Shown piece after piece: positions 1 to 8,101 of a stretch of DNA of 64,000 nucleotides. The position numbers and the translations under genes are program-made. The stretch spans positions 1-64,000 of the forward strand of contig CALUKU010000011.1 of assembly GCA_944321295.1 (NCBI GenBank). The letters are read 5' to 3'. This DNA is from an uncultured Prevotella sp. (lineage in GTDB: Bacteria > Bacteroidota > Bacteroidia > Bacteroidales > Bacteroidaceae). The notes under the pieces are model-generated. The model was not told the origin of the DNA. It saw only the letters and a program-made list of their open reading frames with translations, and ran no database searches. The first letter of the stretch is position 1, and each line of letters begins with the position of its first letter.

Positions 1-77
1 GGAACGGTTATTCGTGTTCAGATAGCCGAACCCAGCATTCGTACCGTTATTCGCATTCGCGCACAACAAGCCCCCAA
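1..77 (-). repeat. DGR template repeat (TR), cut by the window edge
   Basis: Aligned base for base with 201-277 (VR1) and 41240-41314 (VR2). Against VR1 there are 12 differences in 77 positions, and every one falls where the minus-strand template has adenine. Against VR2 there are 11 differences in 75 positions, 10 of them at template adenines. The repeat has 17 adenines on this strand and 16 of them vary in at least one VR. Read in the VR frame it is rich in AAT/AAC codons, as DGR templates are. About 37 more bases of TR should lie beyond coordinate 1. The reverse transcriptase is not in the window. Confidence 0.93.
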
Positions 78-155
78 TACCTCCTTAACCTTAATTGTTT
101 TCAAAGTGTCAAATCACCAAAATTTTGCCTCCGCGTACCGAATTTTGCAGTCTTT

Positions 156-1526
156 TCAAAAACGGCACAAGCGGAAGCCATAGTACGCATTCGAGTACGA
201 GGAACGGTAAGACGTGAGCAGACAGCCGAACCCAGCAAACGTACCGTCAGACGCACTCGCGCACAACAAGCCCCCAAACCAGCCGTATGTTGGTTCTTCA
301 TCGTCTTGGTTGGTATAGAATTGGTCGCAATATCCTGTTGCAGCAGAGCCTCCGATAGCATCAGGGAATGAATAGCCGTCATTACTGAATGCGTTAGTAA
401 GTATATATCCGTCAGTACGCGGCAATTCCGTCATGGCAACATAACCATCCGGCACGTCTGTAGCGCTGTCAGAATGTGAAGTGAACTTTGTCGGGTCTTG
501 GCAAAGATATATAACGCTCTTACCGCCATCTTCAATAGAAGCATGGTGAATAAGTATATCATCAGCCAACATCCACAAATATTCAAACGGTGTTTCCAAA
601 CCACGGTAAGATGTAACCTCAACTACCTTGTCGCCGCCCGTCCAGCCTTTGATTGTGTATGACACCCTACCTGTATTGTTTCCGAGAGTAGCCGTTACAC
701 CACATGGAATGAAAGGCTTATTGCCGCCCCAAGTACTCCACTGATTCCAATCTACCGATGGCCCACGGCCAAGTCCGCCCTGACGGAAACCGTCATCAGT
801 AAGTGTGGCGTTGTATGTTTCCTGACAGTCAAGGCTCGCATATTCAATTCGCTGCAACCATGCTATCTCGTTGTAAAAACGATAGAAACCAAGGTGTGTG
901 CCGTCCTTGCAGTAAGGTCTTGCACCTACCTTGGATATACTTGTTCGTGGCATTCCAAGCTGCGAATTGTAAGTGCCGTCCTTTGCCGCATCATCTGCAC
1001 CCGAACCGCCACGGAACTGTGCGGCATTGCCTTTCAGTATGATAAGGCCGTTTTCATCCCTTGCAATCTCGTCGCCATTCCATGTGAGCCAACAGCCGGA
1101 CACAGCCTTATTGTTGGTAAGGTCTATTGTCGCCGGCCACGGTGAACCAGTCTTGCGTATAGACTTAACGAAGCCGGGCAACGGATATTCTGATATGGCG
1201 TACAACCATTTTGTTCCCGATATTTCCACACGTATATAATCTTCGGGTTTTTCAAGCATGACATTACCATCGGTGCTGTCTATTATAGCCTCCGCGCCAC
1301 TGTCTTTTTTGCGGCTGTCATTAGCCCCAAGATAATACTTCACCGAGCCGTCCGGGTTTTCAACGAAACGTCTCAACTTGTTCTGAATGGGCAAAGTACG
1401 GTGCAAATCCAAGTTTCCGACCCTCGTCAGTTTCTTGTCCTTGCTCGTGAAGTCGCCCTGCACCCCATACCACATATCGTATGGGAATTGCGGCTTAGTG
1501 CTGCCGCTACCTAAAATCAATGACAT
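156..1526 (-). CDS. Tail-tip receptor-binding protein diversified by the DGR
   Basis: 456 aa, the last structural gene seen before the DGR template, so probably the receptor-binding protein. The C-terminal ~40 residues (GGLLCA ... AGFG ... GFRLCRF) have the pattern of a DGR-diversified C-type-lectin fold, and VR1 lies exactly at the C-terminus. The middle part contains W/G-rich segments typical of sulfatase-modifying-factor/Mtd-like lectin domains. The start codon is 5 bp after the stop of the gene at 1532-1825, so both are probably one transcript from the promoter at 1846-1877. The role in host attachment is inferred from gene order and from the known DGR targets of phages such as BPP-1. Confidence 0.88.
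   Translation of the reverse strand: MSLILGSGSTKPQFPYDMWYGVQGDFTSKDKKLTRVGNLDLHRTLPIQNKLRRFVENPDGSVKYYLGANDSRKKDSGAEAIIDSTDGNVMLEKPEDYIRVEISGTKWLYAISEYPLPGFVKSIRKTGSPWPATIDLTNNKAVSGCWLTWNGDEIARDENGLIILKGNAAQFRGGSGADDAAKDGTYNSQLGMPRTSISKVGARPYCKDGTHLGFYRFYNEIAWLQRIEYASLDCQETYNATLTDDGFRQGGLGRGPSVDWNQWSTWGGNKPFIPCGVTATLGNNTGRVSYTIKGWTGGDKVVEVTSYRGLETPFEYLWMLADDILIHHASIEDGGKSVIYLCQDPTKFTSHSDSATDVPDGYVAMTELPRTDGYILTNAFSNDGYSFPDAIGGSAATGYCDQFYTNQDDEEPTYGWFGGLLCASASDGTFAGFGCLLTSYRSSYSNAYYGFRLCRF
164..277 (-). repeat. DGR variable region VR1 (end of the tail-tip gene)
   Basis: Ends at the C-terminus of the gene at 156-1526. The invariant minus-strand 3' end (164-180) is identical to the matching end of VR2 (41203-41219) and is the likely initiation-of-mutagenic-homology region. 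The other end (258-277) is also constant. Substitutions relative to the template are adenine-specific. VR codons spell the C-type-lectin-like end GGLLCA...AGFG...GFRLC. Confidence 0.93.
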
Positions 1527-1531
1527 AATTT

Positions 1532-1825
1532 CTATTTTTTTATCGTTTCACCTGCGCCCCAATATACATCGTAGGCGTTCAAATCAATACCATTAGGCGC
1601 AATGCTGACTATCGCGCCCGGCGTCCAATCACCAATGGGTACGGGAAAATCACCCGTTTCATTATCGCATATCAGCTTACATGACATTATTGTGTTCGTT
1701 TCCATGCTTGTGGTTTTAGGTCTTACAAACACGGAGAATGGCACGCCTCCAAGGTTAAACCCCTGTGAAAGGTCTGCAACCCTGCCCTTAGACAGTATGC
1801 GTAAGCTATACATTGTTGTTTCCAT
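1532..1825 (-). CDS. Small tail-fibre-associated protein, unknown family
   Basis: 97 aa; no family recognised. It lies between the large tail protein and the DGR-diversified tip protein and is the first gene behind the promoter/operator at 1846-1877, so this two-gene unit can be expressed separately from the main tail operon. A structural or chaperone role for the tip protein is only inferred from position. Confidence 0.7.
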   Translation of the reverse strand: METTMYSLRILSKGRVADLSQGFNLGGVPFSVFVRPKTTSMETNTIMSCKLICDNETGDFPVPIGDWTPGAIVSIAPNGIDLNAYDVYWGAGETIKK

Positions 1826-1845
1826 ATCTACTATTGTTTATGTTG

Positions 1846-1877
1846 CAAAGATAATAAAAATGTGTTCACCAAACACA
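1846..1877 (-). promoter_or_regulatory. Minus-strand promoter with phage operator
   Basis: On the minus strand a -7 box TATCTTTG (1853 to 1846) is preceded by the palindrome TGTGTT-N5-AACACA (1861-1877), whose TTTG (1873 to 1870) can serve as -33 element with a 16-base gap. The palindrome centre is 16 bases from the -7 box. It drives the tip-protein unit 156-1825. Confidence 0.65.
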
Positions 1878-1911
1878 GATTAAAGGCAATTAATTGCAGT
1901 CTGACATCGAC

Positions 1912-4900
1912 TTAATCATAAGACCAGTTCGACAAGTTAGCAATCAAAAATTGGAACGAGCCATCATTACGGCTTTCATCATCACTTGTATGTACTGATA
2001 TAGCTGTTGCCCCACTACTGATATATGTCGCCTTAACAGGCGAATCTCCCCCTGCTACATAGCCCACACCTGATAATATTACCATGCGGTCATCGACAGA
2101 GGCAAACCATTGCGAACTGTGCGTTATTTTGTATATACCCGTGCCACTTCTTTCAACGCTCAATGTACTTCCATCAAAAGTATGGTATTTTATTGACGCG
2201 CTACTTTTCGTGCCCGTTACCTCACCCATAGCAAGCACTTTGAATGTGCGCCCATACTTACTTACCGTCGCAATGTCATGCCGTCCGACGACAATCCAAC
2301 CGAAAAAGGTCGTATTATCTCCATATCCAAGCAATTCTATCACTTCTCGGCTGAATTGTAACTTGTCTTTTTGTATTCCGTCTTCATAAAAATACTTGCC
2401 TGTCGGGGCTTCTATCTCGAACTTTCCACTCGGCGTTTCGTTTCCCCACTTGTAGTTCACCAAAGTTATCTTGCGACCGTTGCACTTGGTAGACCAAGGA
2501 AAATTAATATTCTCCTCCCAACCTCCCGTTTCACTAATTGGGAATACAAGATTATCGTAACATTCTGCAAGGCTGCTAAAATCAGAACCAACATACCAAG
2601 AACCGTCAAATCTGACAAAGGGGCTTCGTTGAGAACCGCACAAGACAGATTGGCCATTTTGACCGTCAAGCATTATATTGGGTACGAAATTCGGATTGGA
2701 ATAATCCGTTGACTCAACGCCGTTTATAGTACCTTTCTGCGATATGATGCAATTATTCTTTATTATAAAGTTTCCAATATTGGCAAGCTCTGCCAACAGC
2801 AACTGCGTTGCCACGCTCTCGAACTGCGCACCGAACTGATTCCACTTGGACGTATTAGTAGGGATAACACCGTAGAACGTTCCTGCGTCTATCCGCGCAA
2901 CATAGTGCATATCCCCATACTTCACGCAATCAAGCCTAAACTCATTGCCGTAATAGGTCTTTGAACTGTCATATTCACCACGGTAAACAAGTGCCGGGCT
3001 TTTACCATCCTTGCCGTCATACGGCGAAACCCTTACAGGTGTAGCCCATTGTTGTACAAGCGTATTACCGTCAGCCGATTTCACGGCGGAAGTCATCCAC
3101 AAATATTCAAGAGTTCCGACACTTGGCATTGTAGTAGACCACCCGGCAGGGACAAGGGAAGCCTTGTTAAGGATTGGCGGCGTTGTCGTAGAACCATTCT
3201 TTGCATAACGCAGCTCTGTGTATTTCCCATCATCGCCCTTATCACCATATACACCTATAACTTTCGGCGTAGTTTCACTTGAAGTTCCATCAGTGTAGGT
3301 GATAACCTCATAATTCCACAGATACCTTAAAGTCGCGGTCAGGGCTGGAGGGGTTGTGCTCCAGGTTGACGGGACTATTGTCTTTGAACTGCTGGCACAA
3401 TAATATTCTACAATACTTGATATTCCACGCCCATCCTCACTGTACATTCCGATAATGCAGGGCTGTGTCTTTTCGACTTTCCCATCTGTGTATGTTATCT
3501 GCTCATAATTCCACAGATAACGCTTATCCTTTGTCGGAGTTTGCACCGTTGCAGTCCATCCGCTCGTATTAACAGTTATGCCCGTGTTGTTTGCTGACGT
3601 TAAGTAAAACTCCTCGACTTTGGAAATACCAACACCTTGTATCTTGCCCAAGTCCTTCCATTTCTCGCTGTCAGCTTGCCACAAGTGCCCCGTTACGTCA
3701 TCGACATATCCATCGCCAACAGCGGCTTTGCTGCAACTCCAAGAAAAATCTGGCGCATTCCAGTAAGTCATTATTGAGGGAGCGGCATACCCTTTCTGCG
3801 TCACACCGCCTTCCGTCTCCGAGTAATCCGAACTGTCGTCAAGTATAAAGCTGTCGTTCTCTCGCAAAACAATGCCACTGCTCCTTAAGGCCGTGAAATT
3901 CAAGTAATGACCTTTGCAATGTCCGTCTATACTTATAGACGTTCCGTCCTCGCCTTTATCCCCTTTCGAGCCTTGAGCCAAGACCTGCCAATATACTGTA
4001 TTTGTCGGCGCAACGCCAACGCACGGATTATTATTTATCATCCTGTACGTTGAAGTGTTGCCGTTACTTTCGTAGCTTACCTCATCACCCTTGAAATAAG
4101 TATATTTCGGATTGTAGACACCACGGTAACATCCAATATAGTCTTCATCCCCACTTTCGCTTTGTACCAATGCACCTTTGAGCCGCAACACTTTGTTCCC
4201 ATTCAAATTGAACGATAAGGCATCTCCCAATTTGAACGTGTCGCTATCCAAATCGAAATAACTCTCTTTCGTGCTGCTCTGCACCCGACCCGTTGTTATT
4301 GTCCTGCCGTTTAGGCGCGTGAAACCATAAGTTGCCGTGAAGTCCCTGAAATTCTCGTCAACGTAAACAGACGAAAGTATGCCGACAAGGAAATAGTAAT
4401 TATTGGGGTCGCTTTCATCCTCGAACTTCATCTGTTCCTGCGTAATGTACCATACGCCGGACTGCCCATCCCTTGAACATTTGGCAAACAAATAGTACCC
4501 AGCCGAACTTACAAGGGTAGTTTGGCTTGCACCGATACTCCACTGCCGTATGTTGTTTTCGTCAATGGTAAGATGGGCAAGCACGCCCGACGTAGCGACA
4601 AAGTTGTTGGGGTCGCCATTGTAATTGGGCTGAAAGACAACGCCGCCAAGTATGAATTGCTGACTTTTAGACCCAACTGTGAGCATATTAGTGTCTATTG
4701 AGTTGGGCCGTATGTTGTCAGTGTCGAAGTAGCCGTCCGTGTCATACACCATGTTGCGCAATTCCTCTGTTGTGCGCCATCCACGGCGTGCCTTGTTTAG
4801 GTCGCGTAGCCCATTGTTCTCTATGATTATATCATGGTCTATAACGTCAAGCACCGTTTGGGTGTAGACTGACACTGCCACCGTATCGGCAAGCGTAAGG

Positions 4901-6420
4901 CTGTAATCCTGCTCCGTAAGTAAGTTACGCGACACTTTCTGTATGCGGATGTTCTTTTCTATGCCAAACCTCGTGTCCCTTATCGGCACGTAGTCGCCGA
5001 CATGGAAAACGCAAGTTTCGCTGTCATCAGGCAACGCATCGATGAAATAAGCGCGGTCAAGCGTGAGTTCATATTGCGCCTGTGGTTGCGTGCGCGGTTT
5101 GAAATCATCATACCCTGCATACCATAAGTCTTCTTCCGCGTCATCCTCGTAAGCCTTTGGCAGGTGAATGTCGGTGATATTGTATTGGTCGCCGACATTA
5201 ATACGGTAAGCCTCATTGTCAGCCGTGGGTATGGTAAGCCCCCTTTCATCCGTAAACGGTATTATTGTGAACTTCTTAGTCGTGTTGTCGTAACCGTTTT
5301 TCGCCGCAAGCTCGAATTGTTGCCCTGCCAAGCGGCCCGTTATGAAATTTATCTTTGCAGTCGTTTCGGCTATAAGCCATTTCGTGCCGTTTTCGTCCTT
5401 TTCGTTCAGGTCGAAGTCCATCGTGTCGTCAATGAAGCTGTTCACGTCACCATCCACCAACGCCGTAACCTTGCCTGTGCGTTTCGGGTATATTTTATCA
5501 TATTGCGCCGCATCTTCATCGCTGCCGTACTTATCCCTTAGCTGCGCATCCTCAATATAGCGTTTGTTGTCATCGTCAATGCCTATCATCTCGCTATTGG
5601 CTGCAATGACCGTGCCATCAGACAACGTATGCTCGTGCTCATTCATACGCTTAGGGTATGGAAGTTGCAAGCGTTCCGAATAGTTCCTATAATCACTCCG
5701 AATGTTGGTCGTTCCACCCTCAACCCAAAGACGGGTAATAATGGCCTTGTCATCAACTTTCTTTTCTGTAAGGGTGTAAAGTCCATTACCCCTGCCCCAC
5801 TCGAAATAATCGCCTCCGCCGGGTGGAACAACCTTTGCCCCGAACTTGCCTATATGTATTGTACGCACGCCGTTTTCTTGCGTAATCCGAAATTCCAGCT
5901 TGAAGTTGTCATCGCTGCACAATGTTTGAAGAACTTGCAGACAGTTGTTATTAGAGAAAGTGATTGTTATCGGTTCTGTTTCAGGACAATTAACTTCGTC
6001 AAAATTCCACAAGCCGGGATAATCCCTTTCCACATTATAAATCAAGACCTTTACAAAATCACGTATCGAATACGTAAGGTCAAAAGAACTTGAAGTAGAT
6101 TTGCCGTCAGCATCCGTATTTCTGTAAATGGTCTTCATCAACTCGTACATCACCCCGTAGAACGTAACATCGTAGGTATAGTAAGTGTCCGATTGCATCT
6201 GCCTGGTAGGCAATGTGCGGATTGAATATTCCTCACCATTTATTATTATCTTGTCTCCTTTGTCGAATGACATAATAACGGAAGACACTATGCTTAGTTG
6301 CACATTGTCATCGCCCATCAATGTGCAATTCTGTGTTGCCGACTTGACGGCACAAAAAGGCTCTTGCGAAAACAAGGGCGTTTTTGTGCCGTTGCGTCTT
6401 ATTATTTCAAAATCTCCCAT
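1912..6420 (-). CDS. Large tail-associated (Tal-like) central tail protein
   Basis: 1502 aa. Position after the Dit-like gene and before the tip protein is that of the tail hub/spike of siphoviruses. The N-terminal ~500 residues look like a tail-hub base domain. Residues ~570-700 contain the 'QFILGGVVFQPNYNG' region often seen in Bacteroidetes tail proteins. The C-terminal half has three copies of a fibre repeat built around YLWNYE(Q/V)ITYTDG or YLWMTSA, separated by short collagen-like GxY segments (GSKGDKGEDG, GDKGDDG, DGKDGKSP). It overlaps the upstream gene by 19 bases. No peptidase motif was identified. Confidence 0.8.
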   Translation of the reverse strand: MGDFEIIRRNGTKTPLFSQEPFCAVKSATQNCTLMGDDNVQLSIVSSVIMSFDKGDKIIINGEEYSIRTLPTRQMQSDTYYTYDVTFYGVMYELMKTIYRNTDADGKSTSSSFDLTYSIRDFVKVLIYNVERDYPGLWNFDEVNCPETEPITITFSNNNCLQVLQTLCSDDNFKLEFRITQENGVRTIHIGKFGAKVVPPGGGDYFEWGRGNGLYTLTEKKVDDKAIITRLWVEGGTTNIRSDYRNYSERLQLPYPKRMNEHEHTLSDGTVIAANSEMIGIDDDNKRYIEDAQLRDKYGSDEDAAQYDKIYPKRTGKVTALVDGDVNSFIDDTMDFDLNEKDENGTKWLIAETTAKINFITGRLAGQQFELAAKNGYDNTTKKFTIIPFTDERGLTIPTADNEAYRINVGDQYNITDIHLPKAYEDDAEEDLWYAGYDDFKPRTQPQAQYELTLDRAYFIDALPDDSETCVFHVGDYVPIRDTRFGIEKNIRIQKVSRNLLTEQDYSLTLADTVAVSVYTQTVLDVIDHDIIIENNGLRDLNKARRGWRTTEELRNMVYDTDGYFDTDNIRPNSIDTNMLTVGSKSQQFILGGVVFQPNYNGDPNNFVATSGVLAHLTIDENNIRQWSIGASQTTLVSSAGYYLFAKCSRDGQSGVWYITQEQMKFEDESDPNNYYFLVGILSSVYVDENFRDFTATYGFTRLNGRTITTGRVQSSTKESYFDLDSDTFKLGDALSFNLNGNKVLRLKGALVQSESGDEDYIGCYRGVYNPKYTYFKGDEVSYESNGNTSTYRMINNNPCVGVAPTNTVYWQVLAQGSKGDKGEDGTSISIDGHCKGHYLNFTALRSSGIVLRENDSFILDDSSDYSETEGGVTQKGYAAPSIMTYWNAPDFSWSCSKAAVGDGYVDDVTGHLWQADSEKWKDLGKIQGVGISKVEEFYLTSANNTGITVNTSGWTATVQTPTKDKRYLWNYEQITYTDGKVEKTQPCIIGMYSEDGRGISSIVEYYCASSSKTIVPSTWSTTPPALTATLRYLWNYEVITYTDGTSSETTPKVIGVYGDKGDDGKYTELRYAKNGSTTTPPILNKASLVPAGWSTTMPSVGTLEYLWMTSAVKSADGNTLVQQWATPVRVSPYDGKDGKSPALVYRGEYDSSKTYYGNEFRLDCVKYGDMHYVARIDAGTFYGVIPTNTSKWNQFGAQFESVATQLLLAELANIGNFIIKNNCIISQKGTINGVESTDYSNPNFVPNIMLDGQNGQSVLCGSQRSPFVRFDGSWYVGSDFSSLAECYDNLVFPISETGGWEENINFPWSTKCNGRKITLVNYKWGNETPSGKFEIEAPTGKYFYEDGIQKDKLQFSREVIELLGYGDNTTFFGWIVVGRHDIATVSKYGRTFKVLAMGEVTGTKSSASIKYHTFDGSTLSVERSGTGIYKITHSSQWFASVDDRMVILSGVGYVAGGDSPVKATYISSGATAISVHTSDDESRNDGSFQFLIANLSNWSYD

Positions 6421-7586
6421 ACGACTATCTCGTTCGTTTCAAACTTCTCTATGTCTTCAATAACGCCCGTTATCACAATATCAAACTCGCCTCCCTTTTC
6501 GTAGGTGTGTTCAACGGTGACATCATCGCCTTTTACGTTGAATGTATGTGTGCCATCACCCCAATAGACATTAAGTAGCTTATATGTACTTACAGTGAAC
6601 GATGCCCTTGTCCCGGCTGCTGCGGCAACGTGCCTTAATACTTTCTTTACAGGCTCATCCTCCACGAGTTGAAGCGTGAATGTACCAACCATAAGTTCAT
6701 CATTATACCTTGCCCATGTCTTCGTTATATCCATTTCGTCTACAATGTCAACTTCATACACAAGGGGCTTTGCCCGGCCATCATATTCAACCATTAGCCT
6801 ATGAGTGCCATCACCATCGAACAATGACAGGAAACGGTCTTTCCATTCGATAAACGCCGCCCGACCGCTCGCTTCGATAAAGCATTCCAAGCTGATTGTG
6901 CGTTCCTTGAAACGCTTGCGCTTTTTGTTACGCACAATGCCGTGGTAGTTGTCCCAATCGACCTGCAACGCATCCTTTTGCGCCAAACGGCCCACAAGCC
7001 CCGAAGATGCCGACACGTAGACACCGTAATCCTTGAAATTGTTGCCATCGATATAATATTCCACGTCATCACTCGCTTGCATTTTCAATATGTCAGCCTC
7101 GTTCAGGGCGACATCGAAAAGTTGCAATTCATCCACCTGTGCGTGTGATTCCACAAGTTCCAAACTGTTCACAGACAGCCCTGTCGGCGTTTCAGACAGG
7201 TTGGCAATGAATACACGTCCGCCGTCCCTGTAAACCTTGAACGTGCCGCCCTCTTTCACGAATGCAAGGAACAGCCATTCGCCGGGCTTGACATCAAGCC
7301 ACTGTTCCTTAAAGTTGTACACGCCCGAAAAATTAAGTAGCCAGCCTATCTTGTCATAATCAGTCTTGACAAACATCGTCAGCGTGAAATCAGACGCTAA
7401 AGGCAGTTCCTGCGCCGTTATGCACTCGCCACCGTTGAGAGCAAGAGCCTTGCCTTTCTTGGCTTCACGCGAGAATGTCGCGCCGCCGCTCAATGTCGCG
7501 TTGTTCCGATTTACAGAATAGTCCTGCGCCGTTGAACCGTCAGGGTCGTCAAACGGCAAGTAGAGTATAAGATTTTTGTCAATCAT
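6402..7586 (-). CDS. Distal tail (Dit-like) protein with LamG and PKD-like domains
   Basis: 394 aa. Residues ~1-165 read like a concanavalin/LamG-type domain (starts ILYLPFDD, then GKALALNGG, TLTMFVKTD, WLFLAFVKEGGTFKVYRDG). Residues ~170-310 resemble a phage distal-tail protein core. The C-terminal ~70 residues have a PKD-like pattern (YWGDGTH ... HTYEKGGEFDIVI). Lies between tape measure/7588 gene and the large hub protein, the normal Dit place. The two glycan-binding-type additions suggest binding to surface polysaccharide; that is inference. Confidence 0.72.
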   Translation of the reverse strand: MIDKNLILYLPFDDPDGSTAQDYSVNRNNATLSGGATFSREAKKGKALALNGGECITAQELPLASDFTLTMFVKTDYDKIGWLLNFSGVYNFKEQWLDVKPGEWLFLAFVKEGGTFKVYRDGGRVFIANLSETPTGLSVNSLELVESHAQVDELQLFDVALNEADILKMQASDDVEYYIDGNNFKDYGVYVSASSGLVGRLAQKDALQVDWDNYHGIVRNKKRKRFKERTISLECFIEASGRAAFIEWKDRFLSLFDGDGTHRLMVEYDGRAKPLVYEVDIVDEMDITKTWARYNDELMVGTFTLQLVEDEPVKKVLRHVAAAAGTRASFTVSTYKLLNVYWGDGTHTFNVKGDDVTVEHTYEKGGEFDIVITGVIEDIEKFETNEIVVWEILK

Positions 7587-7587
7587 A

Positions 7588-8100
7588 TCAATATGTCTTT
7601 TTGTTTGTTAAACGTATTTTTAGCCCCACACACTCATTTGCTTTCTCGACAACGGCGTTTCCGTAGACGTTGACGTTCACCCGTGCCTTGCATCCTGCCG
7701 TTGCCACATACAATTTGGCATTGTCGAATATGTCAACGGTCACAAAGGCGTTGTCTGCCGCCGTAAGTTCTACAACGCTGCCATGCCGTATATAGATGTT
7801 TCCGACGTTGTAGCGGTCATACAAAACCAACGCTTTGCAGTCACCGTTCATTACCACGTTTGGCACATTATCAACCTTAACGTCATCGTCAACGTAAGCT
7901 CCGTAAGGTTCGCAATGTCCCTTGAAATTCTGCCGCATAAAATCAAGCGTTGGGTAATCGTTGGCGATGCAGAAGTCTATACCCTTTATGAATAAGCCTA
8001 CAAGGCTTTTCATGTCCGTGCCAGGCTTTAACTTCATCTGCCACATACGGCACAAGCCCTTGCCTATGCCATCTTTTTTAAGCTGTTCTACAAGTTCCAT
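7588..8100 (-). CDS. Tail protein with repetitive beta pattern, unknown
   Basis: 170 aa directly after the tape measure gene (1-base gap). The C-terminal half alternates short hydrophobic strands (VVMNGDCKALVLYDRYN, IYIRHGSVVELTAADN, VTVDIFDNAKLYV), a right-handed beta-helix or polymer-like pattern. No named family recognised; tail baseplate part by position. Confidence 0.68.
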   Translation of the reverse strand: MELVEQLKKDGIGKGLCRMWQMKLKPGTDMKSLVGLFIKGIDFCIANDYPTLDFMRQNFKGHCEPYGAYVDDDVKVDNVPNVVMNGDCKALVLYDRYNVGNIYIRHGSVVELTAADNAFVTVDIFDNAKLYVATAGCKARVNVNVYGNAVVEKANECVGLKIRLTNKKTY

Positions 8101-8101
8101 A

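Noticed and set aside
101-382. Minus-strand open frame over TR/VR1
   Set aside because: Out-of-frame shadow across the end of the tail-tip gene, without conserved pattern.
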